DNA of 64,000 nucleotides from Pseudomonadota bacterium (GCA_023387335.1 JAEWIF010000048.1:62001-126000); one strand, 5' to 3'; counted from the stretch's first letter, positions 1-8,619 are shown. The notes: generated by a model from the sequence alone, not told the origin. Made by a program: numbers and translations.

Positions 1-285
1 GCCGAACGGCTCGATCTGCTTGAGCAGCGCGTCGGTCAGTTCCTTGCCGGTGCACACCGGGATGGCCGGGATGTCGTAGATCGGCTTGTCGGGATAGAGC
101 TCGATCGGCTGGCCGCCGGGATAGGCGAGCGAGTCGATCACGTGCGCCTTGATCTCCAGCAGGCCCAGCTCGAAGACCTGGAACAGGCCGACGGGCCCGG
201 CGCCCACGATCACGGCATCCGTCTCGATGGGGCCGTCATGCTCGGCGGCGGTCTTGATCACTTCTTGGCTGAGTCTGGGTTCCAT
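1..285 (-). CDS. Ferredoxin-NADP reductase, thioredoxin-reductase-like (N-terminal part)
   Basis: Only the first 95 codons are in the window; the gene continues past the left edge. The start is the ATG at 283-285. The visible protein has a Rossmann FAD-binding start, DAVIVGAGPVGLFQVFELG at about residues 24-42, then LAYPGGQPIELYP, which is typical of the ThxR-like ferredoxin/flavodoxin-NADP reductases (YumC type) rather than true thioredoxin reductases. The redox-active CxxC of thioredoxin reductase would lie outside the window, so it cannot be checked. It sits 20 bp downstream of fdxA on the same strand, which suggests a ferredoxin/reductase pair made from one transcript. A generic FAD-dependent oxidoreductase is the alternative. 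Confidence 0.8.
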   Translation of the reverse strand, partial: MEPRLSQEVIKTAAEHDGPIETDAVIVGAGPVGLFQVFELGLLEIKAHVIDSLAYPGGQPIELYPDKPIYDIPAIPVCTGKELTDALLKQIEPFG

Positions 286-305
286 TCGAATTGCTTTGCT
301 TGTGT

Positions 306-629
306 TCAGCGAACGAGCTCGGACAACTTGCCCGGCTTGTCCTTCCATTCCTCGGCATCGTCCAGCGCCGGCTTGCGCTTGGTGATGCTCTTCCAGCCCG
401 GGGACAGTTCGGCGTTCAGCTTGATGAACGACACCTGGTCCGCCGGCACGTCCTCTTCGGCGTAGATCGCGTTGACCGGGCACTCGGGGATGCACACGGC
501 GCAGTCGATGCACTCATCCGGGTCGATCACCAGCATGTTCGGGCCTTCGCGGAAGCAGTCCACGGGGCAGACGTCCACGCAATCGGTGTACTTGCAGCGG
601 ATACATTGTTCGGTGACGACGTGGGTCAT
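306..629 (-). CDS. fdxA: Ferredoxin FdxA (7Fe/8S type)
   Basis: A 107-residue soluble electron carrier. Two cysteine clusters are visible: C9, C12, C17 and C21 in the first and C40-x2-C43-x2-C46-x3-C50-P in the second. This pattern and length match the 7Fe-8S ferredoxins ([3Fe-4S] plus [4Fe-4S]) common in proteobacteria. The C-terminal half is a charged extension (residues about 60-107) typical of FdxA. It lies 86 bp downstream of cysN and 20 bp upstream of a ferredoxin-NADP reductase, all on the minus strand, so NADPH-derived electrons could pass through it. Whether it serves sulfite reductase CysI is inference from position only. Confidence 0.93.
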   Translation of the reverse strand: MTHVVTEQCIRCKYTDCVDVCPVDCFREGPNMLVIDPDECIDCAVCIPECPVNAIYAEEDVPADQVSFIKLNAELSPGWKSITKRKPALDDAEEWKDKPGKLSELVR

Positions 630-715
630 GTTGCAGTCGCTTGTGCGCTAAGGGGAAACCCCCAATTTTAAGGCCGGTGCCGCGGCCCGCCGGGCACCAT
701 GGTGATGGCCACTCT

Positions 716-2020
716 TCAGCGAACCAGCAGCGCTCCCGCGGTGCGGTGCGTGGCGGTGTCGACCAGCACCAGCGATCCCGGCAGCCGTGCCCGTTCGAAC
801 GGACGCGCGGCCAGGGGTTCCTGCAGCGCGATCTCCACGTGGCCGATGGCGTTGGGCTCCAGCTGCGTGGCGTCCTGTTCGGCCAGCGTCTGCACGTCCA
901 GCTTGTGGACCACGCGGCGCACCTTGGCCTTGACCCAGCGGTGGCCGTGCAGCGCCCAGTAGACGCGACCGGGCAGCAGCGGCTCGTCGTCGAGCCAGGC
1001 CACGGTGGCGTTCAGCTCGCGCACGGCTTCCGGCGCATCGACGGCCAGCAGCCAGTCGCCTCGCGAGACGTCCACCTCACGGTCGAGCACGATGCCGGCG
1101 CTGTGGCCGGCCGGGATCTCGCGCGGGCGGCGAACGGCGTCCAGCACCTGGGCCACCGTGGCGGTCTGGCCCGACGGCATCACGCGCACCGACTGGCCGG
1201 GCCGCACCTGGCCGGTGGCCACGCGGCCCCAGAACACGCGGCGGCCCTGGCGGGTGTCGGCCGAGCCGGAGAACTTCTCGACCCACTGAACGGGGAAGGA
1301 GAACGGCTCTTCGGTCTCGGCGGCCGTCACCGGCAGCGTCTCGAGCAGCTGCAGCAGCGAAGGGCCCTGGTAGCCGCACCAGCCCGGCGCGGCCTGGACC
1401 ACGTTGTGGCCCTTGAGCGCCGACACCGGCACCACGGCGCGCGGCTCGATGCCCGCGCTGGCCGCGAAGCGCGTCAGCGCGCCGGCGATGTGGCGGAACG
1501 CCAGCGCCGGGTCTTCCACCGCGTCGAGCTTGTTGATCGTGAACACGATCGACGGCACGCGCAGCAGGTGGGCCAGCAGCGAATGGCGATGGGTCTGCGG
1601 CAGCAGCGCCAGACCGGGGTCCTGCCAGGCCAGCTTGGTGGCGTCCACCAGCACGACCGCGGCGTCGGCGCTGGAGGCGGCCGTCACCATGTTGCGGGTG
1701 TACTGCTCGTGGCCGGGGGCGTCGCCGATGATGAACTTGCGCGCCGGCGTGGCGAAGTAGCGGTAGGCCACGTCGATGGTGATGCCCTGCTCGCGCTCGG
1801 CGGTCAGGCCGTCGGTCAGCAGCGCCAGGTCGGTCTCGCCCGCGCGCTGCACGCCGGCCAGCTGGTCCTGCAGCACGGCCTTGCTGTCCACCAGCAGGCG
1901 GCCGATCAGCGTGCTCTTGCCGTCGTCGACCGATCCGCAGGTGATGAAGCGCAGGGCGGCGTCGTGGTCGCCCGCCAGTTGCTCGGGCGCCGCCAGGCGA
2001 ACCGTTTCGCTCGCATCCAT
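716..2020 (-). CDS. cysN: Sulfate adenylyltransferase subunit 1 (CysN)
   Basis: GTPase subunit of ATP sulfurylase. With CysD it makes adenosine 5'-phosphosulfate (APS) from ATP and sulfate, driven by GTP hydrolysis. At 434 residues it is a stand-alone CysN without a fused CysC kinase domain. The GTPase motifs are clear: G1 GSVDDGKSTL near residue 29, G3 DAPGHEQY (DxxG), and G4 NKLD, followed by EF-Tu-like beta-barrel domains. The ATG at 2018-2020 was chosen because it starts the conserved N-terminus and overlaps the cysD stop by one base (TGATG), implying translational coupling. An open frame continues upstream over cysD but is not coding. Last gene of the cysI-DUF934-cysH-cysD-cysN operon. 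Confidence 0.96.
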   Translation of the reverse strand: MDASETVRLAAPEQLAGDHDAALRFITCGSVDDGKSTLIGRLLVDSKAVLQDQLAGVQRAGETDLALLTDGLTAEREQGITIDVAYRYFATPARKFIIGDAPGHEQYTRNMVTAASSADAAVVLVDATKLAWQDPGLALLPQTHRHSLLAHLLRVPSIVFTINKLDAVEDPALAFRHIAGALTRFAASAGIEPRAVVPVSALKGHNVVQAAPGWCGYQGPSLLQLLETLPVTAAETEEPFSFPVQWVEKFSGSADTRQGRRVFWGRVATGQVRPGQSVRVMPSGQTATVAQVLDAVRRPREIPAGHSAGIVLDREVDVSRGDWLLAVDAPEAVRELNATVAWLDDEPLLPGRVYWALHGHRWVKAKVRRVVHKLDVQTLAEQDATQLEPNAIGHVEIALQEPLAARPFERARLPGSLVLVDTATHRTAGALLVR

Positions 2021-2952
2021 CAGAAATACCCTTCCTTCTTGCGCTTCTCCATCGAAGCGTCCGAGGTCTTGTCGTCCATGCGGGTCGCGCCACGCTCGCT
2101 CACGTCGGCGGCCAGCGTCTCGGCCACCACTTCGCCGGCGTTGGCCGCCGGGCTGGCCACCGGGCAGGTGCAGGTGATGTCGCCCACGGTACGGAAGCGC
2201 ACCGTGCGGGTGACGACCTCCTCGCCATCGCGCGGCGGCGTGAGCTCGGTCACCGGCACCAGCAGGCCCTTGCGCTCGACCACCGGGCGCTGGTGCGCGT
2301 AGTAGAGCGAGGGCAGCTCGATGCCTTCGCGCTCGATGTACTGCCAGACGTCCAGCTCGGTCCAGTTGGAGATCGGGAACACGCGGAAGTGCTCGCCGGG
2401 CTGCAGCCGGGTGTTGAAGAGCGTCCACAGCTCGGGCCGCTGGGCCTTGGGCTGCCACTGGCCGAAGCTGTCGCGGTGGGAGAACACGCGCTCCTTGGCG
2501 CGGGCCTTCTCCTCGTCGCGGCGGGCGCCGCCGATCAAAGCGTCGAAGCGGAATTCCTCGATCGCCTCCAGCAGCGTCACCGACTGGTGCACGTTGCGCG
2601 ACTCGCCCGGATGGGACAGGCGCACGGTGCCGCGCTTCATCGAGTCCTCGACGCTGCGCACGACCAGGTCGGCCTTGAGCTCGGCGGCGCGCTGGTCGCG
2701 GAAGGCGGTCACTTCGGGGAAGTTGTGGCCGGTGTCGATCATCAGCAGCGGGTAGGGGATGCGGCCCGCGCCGAACGCCTTCTCCGCGCACTTGAGCAGC
2801 ACCAGCGAGTCCTTTCCGCCGGAGAACAGCAGGGTGGGGCGCTCGAAGGCGGCGGCCACTTCGCGCAGCACGAAGATGGCTTCCTCCTCGAGCGCGTCGA
2901 GATGGCGGCGGGACAGCGGCGCGAGCAGCTGCGGTTCCACGCGGGCGTTCAT
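2020..2952 (-). CDS. cysD: Sulfate adenylyltransferase subunit 2 (CysD)
   Basis: Catalytic subunit of ATP sulfurylase, 310 residues, of the PAPS-reductase/ATP-pyrophosphatase fold. The PP-loop motif SGGKDSLVLL lies near residue 42, followed by DTGHNFPEV and the C-terminal KKEGYF tail typical of CysD. The ATG at 2950-2952 is preferred over the upstream in-frame start at 3063 because the family begins at about this point and this ATG overlaps the cysH stop (2949-2951), a coupled junction. The enzyme acts in the cytoplasm with CysN as a heterodimer in assimilatory sulfate reduction. Confidence 0.96.
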   Translation of the reverse strand: MNARVEPQLLAPLSRRHLDALEEEAIFVLREVAAAFERPTLLFSGGKDSLVLLKCAEKAFGAGRIPYPLLMIDTGHNFPEVTAFRDQRAAELKADLVVRSVEDSMKRGTVRLSHPGESRNVHQSVTLLEAIEEFRFDALIGGARRDEEKARAKERVFSHRDSFGQWQPKAQRPELWTLFNTRLQPGEHFRVFPISNWTELDVWQYIEREGIELPSLYYAHQRPVVERKGLLVPVTELTPPRDGEEVVTRTVRFRTVGDITCTCPVASPAANAGEVVAETLAADVSERGATRMDDKTSDASMEKRKKEGYF

Positions 2953-3671
2953 GCGGACACTCCCTCTTGTTTCACATGCAGGCCGCATTCCTTCGCGGCT
3001 TCGTCTTCCCACCACCAGCGCCCTGCGCGGAAGTCTTCCCCCAGGCTGATCGCCCGGGTGCACGGCGCGCAGCCGATGCTGGGATAGAACTCGTCGTGCA
3101 GCGGGTGGTAGTCCACCTGGTTCTGCGCGATGTAGTGCCAGACGTCGCCCCAGGTCCAGTCGGCCAGCGGATTGAATTTGGTGCGCGGTTCGCTCTCGTC
3201 GATCAGCGGCACTTCGGCGCGGGCCGCGGACTGCTCGCGGCGCAGGCCGGTGATCCAGGCGCGCTGGCCTTCCAGCGCGCGCTGCAGCGGCTCGACCTTG
3301 CGGATGTGGCAGCAGGCCTTGCGCAGCTCGATGCTGCGGTACATCGCCTCGGTGCCCTCGCGCCGCACGAACTGCACCACCGATTCCTGCACCGGGCGCA
3401 AGACCTTCACCGGCGCGCGCGAGGTCGCCTTCAGGCGCTCGAGCAGCTCCAGCGTCTGCGGATGCAGCATGCCGGTCTCCAGCACGAACACCGGGATGTC
3501 CAGCTCCAGCGAGTTGATCAGGTGCGTGATGACCACGTCCTCCGCGCCCAGGCTGTTGGCCTGGGTCAGCGGCGACCAGGCGGACGCGGCGCGCACCAGC
3601 AGCTTCTGCGTCTCATCCAGTTTCCGCGCGTAGTCCTTCGAGGGCCGCGCGTGCAGCTCGATCGCGCTCAT
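2949..3671 (-). CDS. cysH: Adenylyl-sulfate (APS) reductase CysH
   Basis: Reduces activated sulfate to sulfite using thioredoxin; 240 residues. The paired cysteines in RKACCHIRKVEPL and the later GCAPCTR form the CC...CxxC set that ligates a [4Fe-4S] cluster. This marks APS reductases rather than the cluster-free PAPS reductases of enterics. The absence of a CysC (APS kinase) gene or domain in the cluster agrees with direct reduction of APS. The catalytic C-terminal ECGLH motif is present. The gene begins one base after the DUF934 stop and overlaps cysD by 4 bp. Confidence 0.95.
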   Translation of the reverse strand: MSAIELHARPSKDYARKLDETQKLLVRAASAWSPLTQANSLGAEDVVITHLINSLELDIPVFVLETGMLHPQTLELLERLKATSRAPVKVLRPVQESVVQFVRREGTEAMYRSIELRKACCHIRKVEPLQRALEGQRAWITGLRREQSAARAEVPLIDESEPRTKFNPLADWTWGDVWHYIAQNQVDYHPLHDEFYPSIGCAPCTRAISLGEDFRAGRWWWEDEAAKECGLHVKQEGVSA

Positions 3672-3672
3672 C

Positions 3673-4062
3673 TCAGGTCCGGGCGAAGTGGGGCTTCTGA
3701 TCCACCACGTCGCCCTGGTAGTACTCGGGGTAGCGGTCGAACTGGCGCTGGGCGTCGGCGACGTCCTTGCCTTCCTTCAGCACGGCGCTGGAGAAGCCCG
3801 TGCGCTGCATCTGCACCAGCTGGTCGATCAGCACGTCGCCGGTGGCGCGGATGTCGCCCGCGAACTTGCGGCGGCGACGCAGCAGGTAGGCCTGGCTGTA
3901 GGCGCGGCCGTCGCTGAACTTGGGGAAGTTCAGCTCGACGCGGTCCACGCCGTCCAGCGCCAGTTCCGCCACGTCGGCGTCGTTGCCGACCACCAGCACG
4001 TTGACGCCGGGTTCGTTCTGCGCCTCGCCGGCCTGCAGGATCTTGATCAGTCGGTCGGTCAC
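3673..4062 (-). CDS. DUF934 family protein, sulfite reduction accessory
   Basis: A 129-residue cytoplasmic protein of the DUF934 family, which is found almost only next to cysI/cysH in betaproteobacteria and relatives. Visible family features are the central VELNFPKFSDGRAYSQAYLL block and the RRRRKFAGDIRATGDVL stretch. The start is a GTG at 4060-4062 that overlaps the cysI stop by 4 bp (GTGA); no ATG fits the family N-terminus. The molecular role is not established. Because no flavoprotein subunit CysJ lies nearby, a role in supplying or handling electrons for CysI has been supposed, but nothing in the sequence (no cysteine cluster, no nucleotide-binding motif) proves it. Confidence 0.88.
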   Translation of the reverse strand: MTDRLIKILQAGEAQNEPGVNVLVVGNDADVAELALDGVDRVELNFPKFSDGRAYSQAYLLRRRRKFAGDIRATGDVLIDQLVQMQRTGFSSAVLKEGKDVADAQRQFDRYPEYYQGDVVDQKPHFART

Positions 4063-5888
4063 GCGATTTCCTTTTCCACGAAGCGGGCGGCGTTGGCGGC
4101 GGCCTTGAACGGGTCGTGCCCGACGCGCCGCAGGGTGGCGATGAAGGTTTCCAGCTTGCCGTCGCCGGCGGGCTGGCGCAGTCCGCGGTAGGCGTCGATG
4201 AGCGCCTCGATGACGCCCGGGACCTCTTCCTTCGCGAAGGAGGGGCCGACGATCTTGCCGGGCGTGGCCGGGCCGGAGAGGTCGGAACCGTTCGAGCCGC
4301 CCAGCGTGATCTGGTACCACTCCTTGCCGTCCTTGTCGACGCCGAGGATGCCGATGTGGCCGGCGTGGTGGTGGCCGCAGGAGTTGATGCAACCCGAGAA
4401 GTTCAGGTCGATCTCGCCGATGTCGTGTTCCTCGTCCAGGTCCTGGAAGCGCTCGGTGATCGCCTCGGCGATCGGCAGCGACCGCGCGTTGGCCAGCGAG
4501 CAGAAGTCGCCGCCGGGGCAGGCGATCATGTCCGTGATCAGGCCGATGTTCGGGCGCGCCAGGCCCAGCTTGCGGGCCGCGGCCCACAGCTCGGGCAGGT
4601 CGTCCTGGTGCACCCAGGGCAGGAGCAGGTTCTGCTCGTGCGTCACGCGCGCTTCGCCGGCGGAGAAGCGGTCGGCCAGGTCGGCGGCGGCGTCGAACTG
4701 GTCGGCCGTGCAGTCGCCCGGGTTCTGGCCCAGGCGCTTGAACGACAGCACCACGGCGCGCAGCTCGGGGTTGCGGTGCGGCAGCACGTTGCGCTGCAGC
4801 CAGCGGTCGTACAGCGGATCGGCCTCGGCGTCGGCACGGATGATCTCGTGCACGCGCGTGCCGGCGGAGTCGCGTTTCTGGCGGCGGATCTCGGGGGCGA
4901 CGAACTGCGAGGCGACGCGGTCGTACTCGGCCTGGGTGATGGCGTGCGGAGCGCCGTCGACCTCGACGATCTGGCGGAATTCCTCTTCGACCTTGTCGAT
5001 GTAGCGCTGGCCCTCGGCCTTCACCAGGATCTTGATGCGGGCCTTCCAGACGTTGTCGCGGCGGCCGTACTGGTTGTAGACGCGGATGCAGGCCTCGAGG
5101 TAGCCGAGCACGTGCTTCCACTCGACGAACTCGCGCACCACGGTACCGATGACCGGCGTGCGGCCCATGCCGCCGCCGACCAGCACCTTGAAGCCCAGCT
5201 CGCCGGCCTCGTTCTTCACCATCTGCAGGCTGATGTCGTACCAGCCCAGCGCCGCGCGGTCCTCCTCGGCGCCGTTCAGGGCGATCTTGAACTTGCGCGG
5301 CAGGAAGGCGAACTCGGGGTGCAGCGCGCCCCACTGGCGGATGATCTCCGCGAAGGGGCGCGGATCGGCGATCTCGTCGACGGCGATGCCGGCCAGCGCC
5401 TCGGTGGTGATGTTGCGGATCGCGTTGCCGCTGGTCTGGATGCCGTGCATGTTCACGGAAGCCAGCAGCTCCATCACGTCGGCGGCCCGGGTGATCGGGA
5501 TCCAGTTGAACTGGACGTTGGTGCGCGTGGTGAAGTGGCCGTACCCGTACGTCAGCTTGGTCACGACCTGGCGGTTGGTGCCGGGGACGGGCACCGGGCC
5601 CAGCGCCAGCTGCTTGTCCTGGGCGTCGTTCAGCAGGGCCTCGTCGGGCACGTCGTACTCGCGCGCCACTTTGCCCAGCACGCGCATCTGCGCGCTCGAC
5701 AGCTCGCCGTAGGGCACGGAGATCCGCGCCATCGGGGCGTAGCGCTGGATGTACCAACCGTTCTGCAGGCGCAACGGCCGCAGTTCCTCATCCGTGAGCT
5801 TGCCTGCCTGCCAACGCTCCAGCTGGTCGCGGAACTGGGCCGCGCGCGCGTGGACGAAGGCCTTGTCGAACTCGTTGTACTGATACAT
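4059..5888 (-). CDS. cysI: Sulfite reductase hemoprotein CysI
   Basis: Six-electron reduction of sulfite to sulfide; 609 residues with siroheme and a [4Fe-4S] cluster. The duplicated nitrite/sulfite-reductase ferredoxin-like domains are recognisable. The cluster/siroheme cysteines are in IACPGGDFCSLANA (C-x5-C) and NFSGCINSCGHHHAGHIG (C-x3-C). First gene of the operon; the ATG is at 5886-5888 and the stop overlaps the DUF934 GTG start by 4 bp. No cysJ is adjacent, so it may take electrons from a ferredoxin. The upstream region holds a 16-bp element (5944-5959) that recurs exactly in front of sbp, suggesting control by a CysB-type sulfur regulator. Confidence 0.95.
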   Translation of the reverse strand: MYQYNEFDKAFVHARAAQFRDQLERWQAGKLTDEELRPLRLQNGWYIQRYAPMARISVPYGELSSAQMRVLGKVAREYDVPDEALLNDAQDKQLALGPVPVPGTNRQVVTKLTYGYGHFTTRTNVQFNWIPITRAADVMELLASVNMHGIQTSGNAIRNITTEALAGIAVDEIADPRPFAEIIRQWGALHPEFAFLPRKFKIALNGAEEDRAALGWYDISLQMVKNEAGELGFKVLVGGGMGRTPVIGTVVREFVEWKHVLGYLEACIRVYNQYGRRDNVWKARIKILVKAEGQRYIDKVEEEFRQIVEVDGAPHAITQAEYDRVASQFVAPEIRRQKRDSAGTRVHEIIRADAEADPLYDRWLQRNVLPHRNPELRAVVLSFKRLGQNPGDCTADQFDAAADLADRFSAGEARVTHEQNLLLPWVHQDDLPELWAAARKLGLARPNIGLITDMIACPGGDFCSLANARSLPIAEAITERFQDLDEEHDIGEIDLNFSGCINSCGHHHAGHIGILGVDKDGKEWYQITLGGSNGSDLSGPATPGKIVGPSFAKEEVPGVIEALIDAYRGLRQPAGDGKLETFIATLRRVGHDPFKAAANAARFVEKEIA

Positions 5889-5943
5889 GGGCCGCGAATC
5901 TACGGGGGGCCCTTATGAATCCAAACGATTTTCTTGTTCGTGC

Positions 5944-5959
5944 CTTATGCGGATATGCA
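5944..5959. promoter_or_regulatory. Putative sulfur-response element upstream of cysI
   Basis: The 16 bases CTTATGCGGATATGCA lie 55 bp upstream of the cysI start codon. The same 16 bases occur without mismatch at 8923-8938, upstream of the sulfate-binding protein gene. The core contains two TATGC units spaced 8 bp apart, and the flank extends to the palindrome TATGCATA. A shared element in front of two sulfate-assimilation genes suggests a CysB/SsuR-type LysR site; that assignment is inference. The element faces opposite ways relative to cysI and sbp. Confidence 0.6.
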
Positions 5960-6076
5960 TATTCGCGAGTCCTGGCGCGGGTTTCCGGCCCATGGGGCGG
6001 GAATTGCGGATAAGCCATCCGAAGCCCGGCAGTGGGCCTGATAATCGGCCGCAAACGGATGAGCTGGCAGGAGCCG

Positions 6077-6823
6077 ATGGAGCGGGTGTTCGTCAAGGTG
6101 GTCGGGTTCAGCGATGTCGAGCGGCATGCGCTCAACACGCTGTTCCGCCTGTCCGAAGAGCGCGAGACCCGCTACCTGCCCTGGGCCGCCGAGCAGGACG
6201 TCGCGCCGCACCTGACGCTCATCGACAGTGAATCGCACGAGGCCCTGGTCGAGTTCGAACTGCCCAGCAACGAGGGCGCCCGCGTGGTGTGGATCGGCGA
6301 GCGGCCGCCGGCGCGCGCCTGGCGCAGCTTCCCGCGCCCTATCGACTGGCCGGCCGTCATCGCCGCGATGGACCAGCTCTTCATGCCGGCCGAGCTCGAC
6401 CTCGACGTCGGGCTGGACCTGGATTTCGAGATCGACCTGGCCGACCCGTCCGTGCTGGCGGAAGGTCCCAAGCGCGCCCTGATCGCCAACGCCGACCGCG
6501 CCGAGCGGCTCTACATCCGCGCCCGCATGTCGCTCGCCGACCTGACCCAGGCCGACGAGGCCGAGACCGCGGCCGATGCGCTGGAGCTGGCCCGCAGGCA
6601 CCGCTACGACGTGGCCGTCATCGACTACGCGCTGCCCGGCAAGGGCGGCTGGCCGCTGGTGCGCGCGCTGGCGCAGGCCGAGCAGCGCATCCCGCTGCTC
6701 ATAGTCACCAAGGACCGGCTGACCCCGGCCGAGAAGGCGCGCATGTTGCTGGGCCGCCAGCCCATCATCCTGGAGAAGCCGCTCCACCCGCTGAAGCTGA
6801 CGGCGTTGCTCAGCCGCGTGTAG
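6077..6823 (+). CDS. Receiver-domain protein (two tandem receiver-like halves)
   Basis: A 248-residue cytoplasmic protein divergent from cysI. The C-terminal half (about residues 130-248) looks like a CheY-type receiver: phosphoacceptor Asp in VAVIDYALPGKGGWPLV, Thr in LLIVTKD and Lys in IILEKPLHPLK. The N-terminal half has the same strand pattern (LTLIDSES at about residue 46, then VVWIGERPP) but lacks a clear conserved Lys and looks like a degenerate receiver. No DNA-binding or enzymatic output domain is present. ATG 6077 is chosen because CAGGAG precedes it by 6 bases; in-frame ATGs at 6032 and 6059 are weaker. The 3' end overlaps mnmC tail-to-tail by 14 bp. No partner kinase is nearby. 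Confidence 0.75.
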   Translation: MERVFVKVVGFSDVERHALNTLFRLSEERETRYLPWAAEQDVAPHLTLIDSESHEALVEFELPSNEGARVVWIGERPPARAWRSFPRPIDWPAVIAAMDQLFMPAELDLDVGLDLDFEIDLADPSVLAEGPKRALIANADRAERLYIRARMSLADLTQADEAETAADALELARRHRYDVAVIDYALPGKGGWPLVRALAQAEQRIPLLIVTKDRLTPAEKARMLLGRQPIILEKPLHPLKLTALLSRV

Positions 6824-8609
6824 CGGACCGCCGCGCGTCCAGTGCGGCGGCCAGGCGGACGGGCAGGGGCAACGGCTCGCCGTGCAGCCGCGCCACCAGC
6901 AGCTGGGCGCACATCCCCGCGAACGTCAGGCCGCGCGAGCCCATCGCGGTGCTCACCCACAGTCCGGGCGCGAGTTCGCCCACCAGCGGCCGGCGATCGG
7001 ACGAGGCGCAGCGCACGCCGACCCAGGCGCGGGCCGCGCCGGACTCGAACTGCGGAGCGAGACGGGCCGCGGCTCCGGGCGCCAGCCGTTGCAGGCGCCC
7101 GAGGTTGGCGCGCTGGTCTTCTTCGCGCGGTTGCATCGATCGCTCTCCGCGGCCGTAGGTCGACCCCGTCAGCCAGGCGCGGCCTTCGGGCAGGGGCACG
7201 TCGGGCAGGAAATGGCCGTGGCCGTTGCGCGGGGCACCTGGCACCGGTGGATCGCCGTCGTGCAGATTCCAGCTGACCTGGCCGCGGACGGGGTTCAGCG
7301 TGAGGCGCTGGGCCAGCAGCGCGGCAGAGTCCAGCGCGGCGGCGACCACGACGATGTCGCCGTGGCCGGGCGAGGCGCCGTCTTCGGCCAGCGCGCGCCA
7401 GGCGCCATCACGCTGCGTGAGCGCAGCGACCCGCAGGCCGCCACGCCACTCGATCCCCGGTTCCGACAACCATGCGCGCACGAGTGCGCCCGGCTTGATC
7501 CAGGCCGCGGCCGCGTGCCACAGCGAGCCCGGTTCTTCCGCCACCGGCCGCTGCCAGTCTTCTTCTCCGGGGCCGAGCGTCGCCGGAGGGCGTGCGTCCG
7601 GCTCGCGCCATTCGAGCACGCCGGTGCGCGCCCAGTCCGTTCCCGCGACCAGGCGATCACCCGCCTCCTGCAGCGTGATGCGAACCCCGGCGCGCGACAG
7701 CCGCGAGAGCAGGTTGTCGTCCGGCGAGGTGTGCGGCGCGAGCAGGCCGGCGGGCAACGCGGACGCGCCCGCGGCGGGCTCGTTCGCGGCGTCGAACACC
7801 TGCACGCGCCAGCCGCGGCGCGCCAGCATCGCCGCCGACGCGGCACCGGCCAGCCCGCCGCCGATCACCAACGCGGTGCCTGCATCCCGTTGCACGGGGG
7901 CGGAACGGCGCAGGTCCCACGCGGGATCGAAGCGCGCGCTGAGCGATTCGCGCTTGGGCGGCAATCCCGCGACCTTGTCGACCTGGAAGCCGCATTGCTG
8001 CAGGTCGCGCCGCACCGGGCCGGAGACGGTCCAGGTCGCCGCCGCGGTGCCGCGCCGGCAGCAGCGCGCCACCGCCTTGAGCGTGGCCGGCTCCCACATC
8101 TCCGGATTGCGATGCGGTTCGAAGCCGTCGAGGAACACGGCGTCGGCCGCGAACGACTGCTCCTCGAGCATTCGGCGCACGTCGCCTACGCAGAGCGTGA
8201 GCACCACGCGTCCGCCTTCGAACTGCAGGCGATGCCAGCCCGGCACCAGTCCCCACCATCGATCGGCGAGTTCGCGCGCGAGGTCCTGGATGGCGGGCTC
8301 GCACGCGGCCGCGCGCAGGAGGTCCCCGGCCGCGACCGGCCAGGCTTCGATGGAGACGAAGTGCAGCACGCGCGGCCGCAGCGGGTCGTCCTTCCAGGCG
8401 CGCCAGGTCGCGAGGAAGTTCAGGCCGAGGCCGAAGCCGGTTTCGAGGATGGACCAGCTGTCGCGGCCCGCCCATGCGGCGGGCAGACCGCAACCGGCCA
8501 GGAAGACGTGGCGCGCCTGGTCGAGCGCGCCTTCGCCGCCGCGATAGATGTCGGAAAAGCGCGGGCTGCGCGGCCTGCCGTCAGGCGACCAGTCGACCGG
8601 CTCGGCCAC
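6810..8609 (-). CDS. mnmC: Bifunctional tRNA mnm5s2U biosynthesis enzyme MnmC
   Basis: Carries out the last two steps of mnm5s2U34 formation in tRNA wobble positions; 599 residues. The N-terminal part (about 1-230) is the MnmD methyltransferase, with ILETGFGLGLNFLATW as the SAM-binding loop and AVFLDGFEPHRNPEMW as the family signature. The C-terminal part (from about 245) is the FAD oxidoreductase, with ALVIGGGLAGAASAAMLARR as the dinucleotide-binding motif and GVRCASSDRRPLVGEL near the end. The start is a GTG at 8607-8609. It lies 10 bp downstream of the YggX-type gene and is probably co-transcribed with it. Confidence 0.94.
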   Translation of the reverse strand: MAEPVDWSPDGRPRSPRFSDIYRGGEGALDQARHVFLAGCGLPAAWAGRDSWSILETGFGLGLNFLATWRAWKDDPLRPRVLHFVSIEAWPVAAGDLLRAAACEPAIQDLARELADRWWGLVPGWHRLQFEGGRVVLTLCVGDVRRMLEEQSFAADAVFLDGFEPHRNPEMWEPATLKAVARCCRRGTAAATWTVSGPVRRDLQQCGFQVDKVAGLPPKRESLSARFDPAWDLRRSAPVQRDAGTALVIGGGLAGAASAAMLARRGWRVQVFDAANEPAAGASALPAGLLAPHTSPDDNLLSRLSRAGVRITLQEAGDRLVAGTDWARTGVLEWREPDARPPATLGPGEEDWQRPVAEEPGSLWHAAAAWIKPGALVRAWLSEPGIEWRGGLRVAALTQRDGAWRALAEDGASPGHGDIVVVAAALDSAALLAQRLTLNPVRGQVSWNLHDGDPPVPGAPRNGHGHFLPDVPLPEGRAWLTGSTYGRGERSMQPREEDQRANLGRLQRLAPGAAARLAPQFESGAARAWVGVRCASSDRRPLVGELAPGLWVSTAMGSRGLTFAGMCAQLLVARLHGEPLPLPVRLAAALDARRSATRG

Positions 8610-8619
8610 GGCGAGCGCG

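Noticed and set aside
631..715. Possible terminator (GGGG-AAAC-CCCC) between cysN and fdxA
   Set aside because: The stem is only four base pairs and no clear T run follows on the minus strand, so it cannot be called a terminator.
641..2302. Plus-strand open frame of 553 codons opposite cysN/cysD
   Set aside because: Antisense of well-recognised genes, with a biased Arg/His/Gln/Gly-rich translation and no ribosome site or family pattern.
2021..2791. Upstream extension of the cysN reading frame
   Set aside because: The frame stays open across cysD only because of base composition; the conserved CysN N-terminus starts at 2020 and is coupled to the cysD stop.
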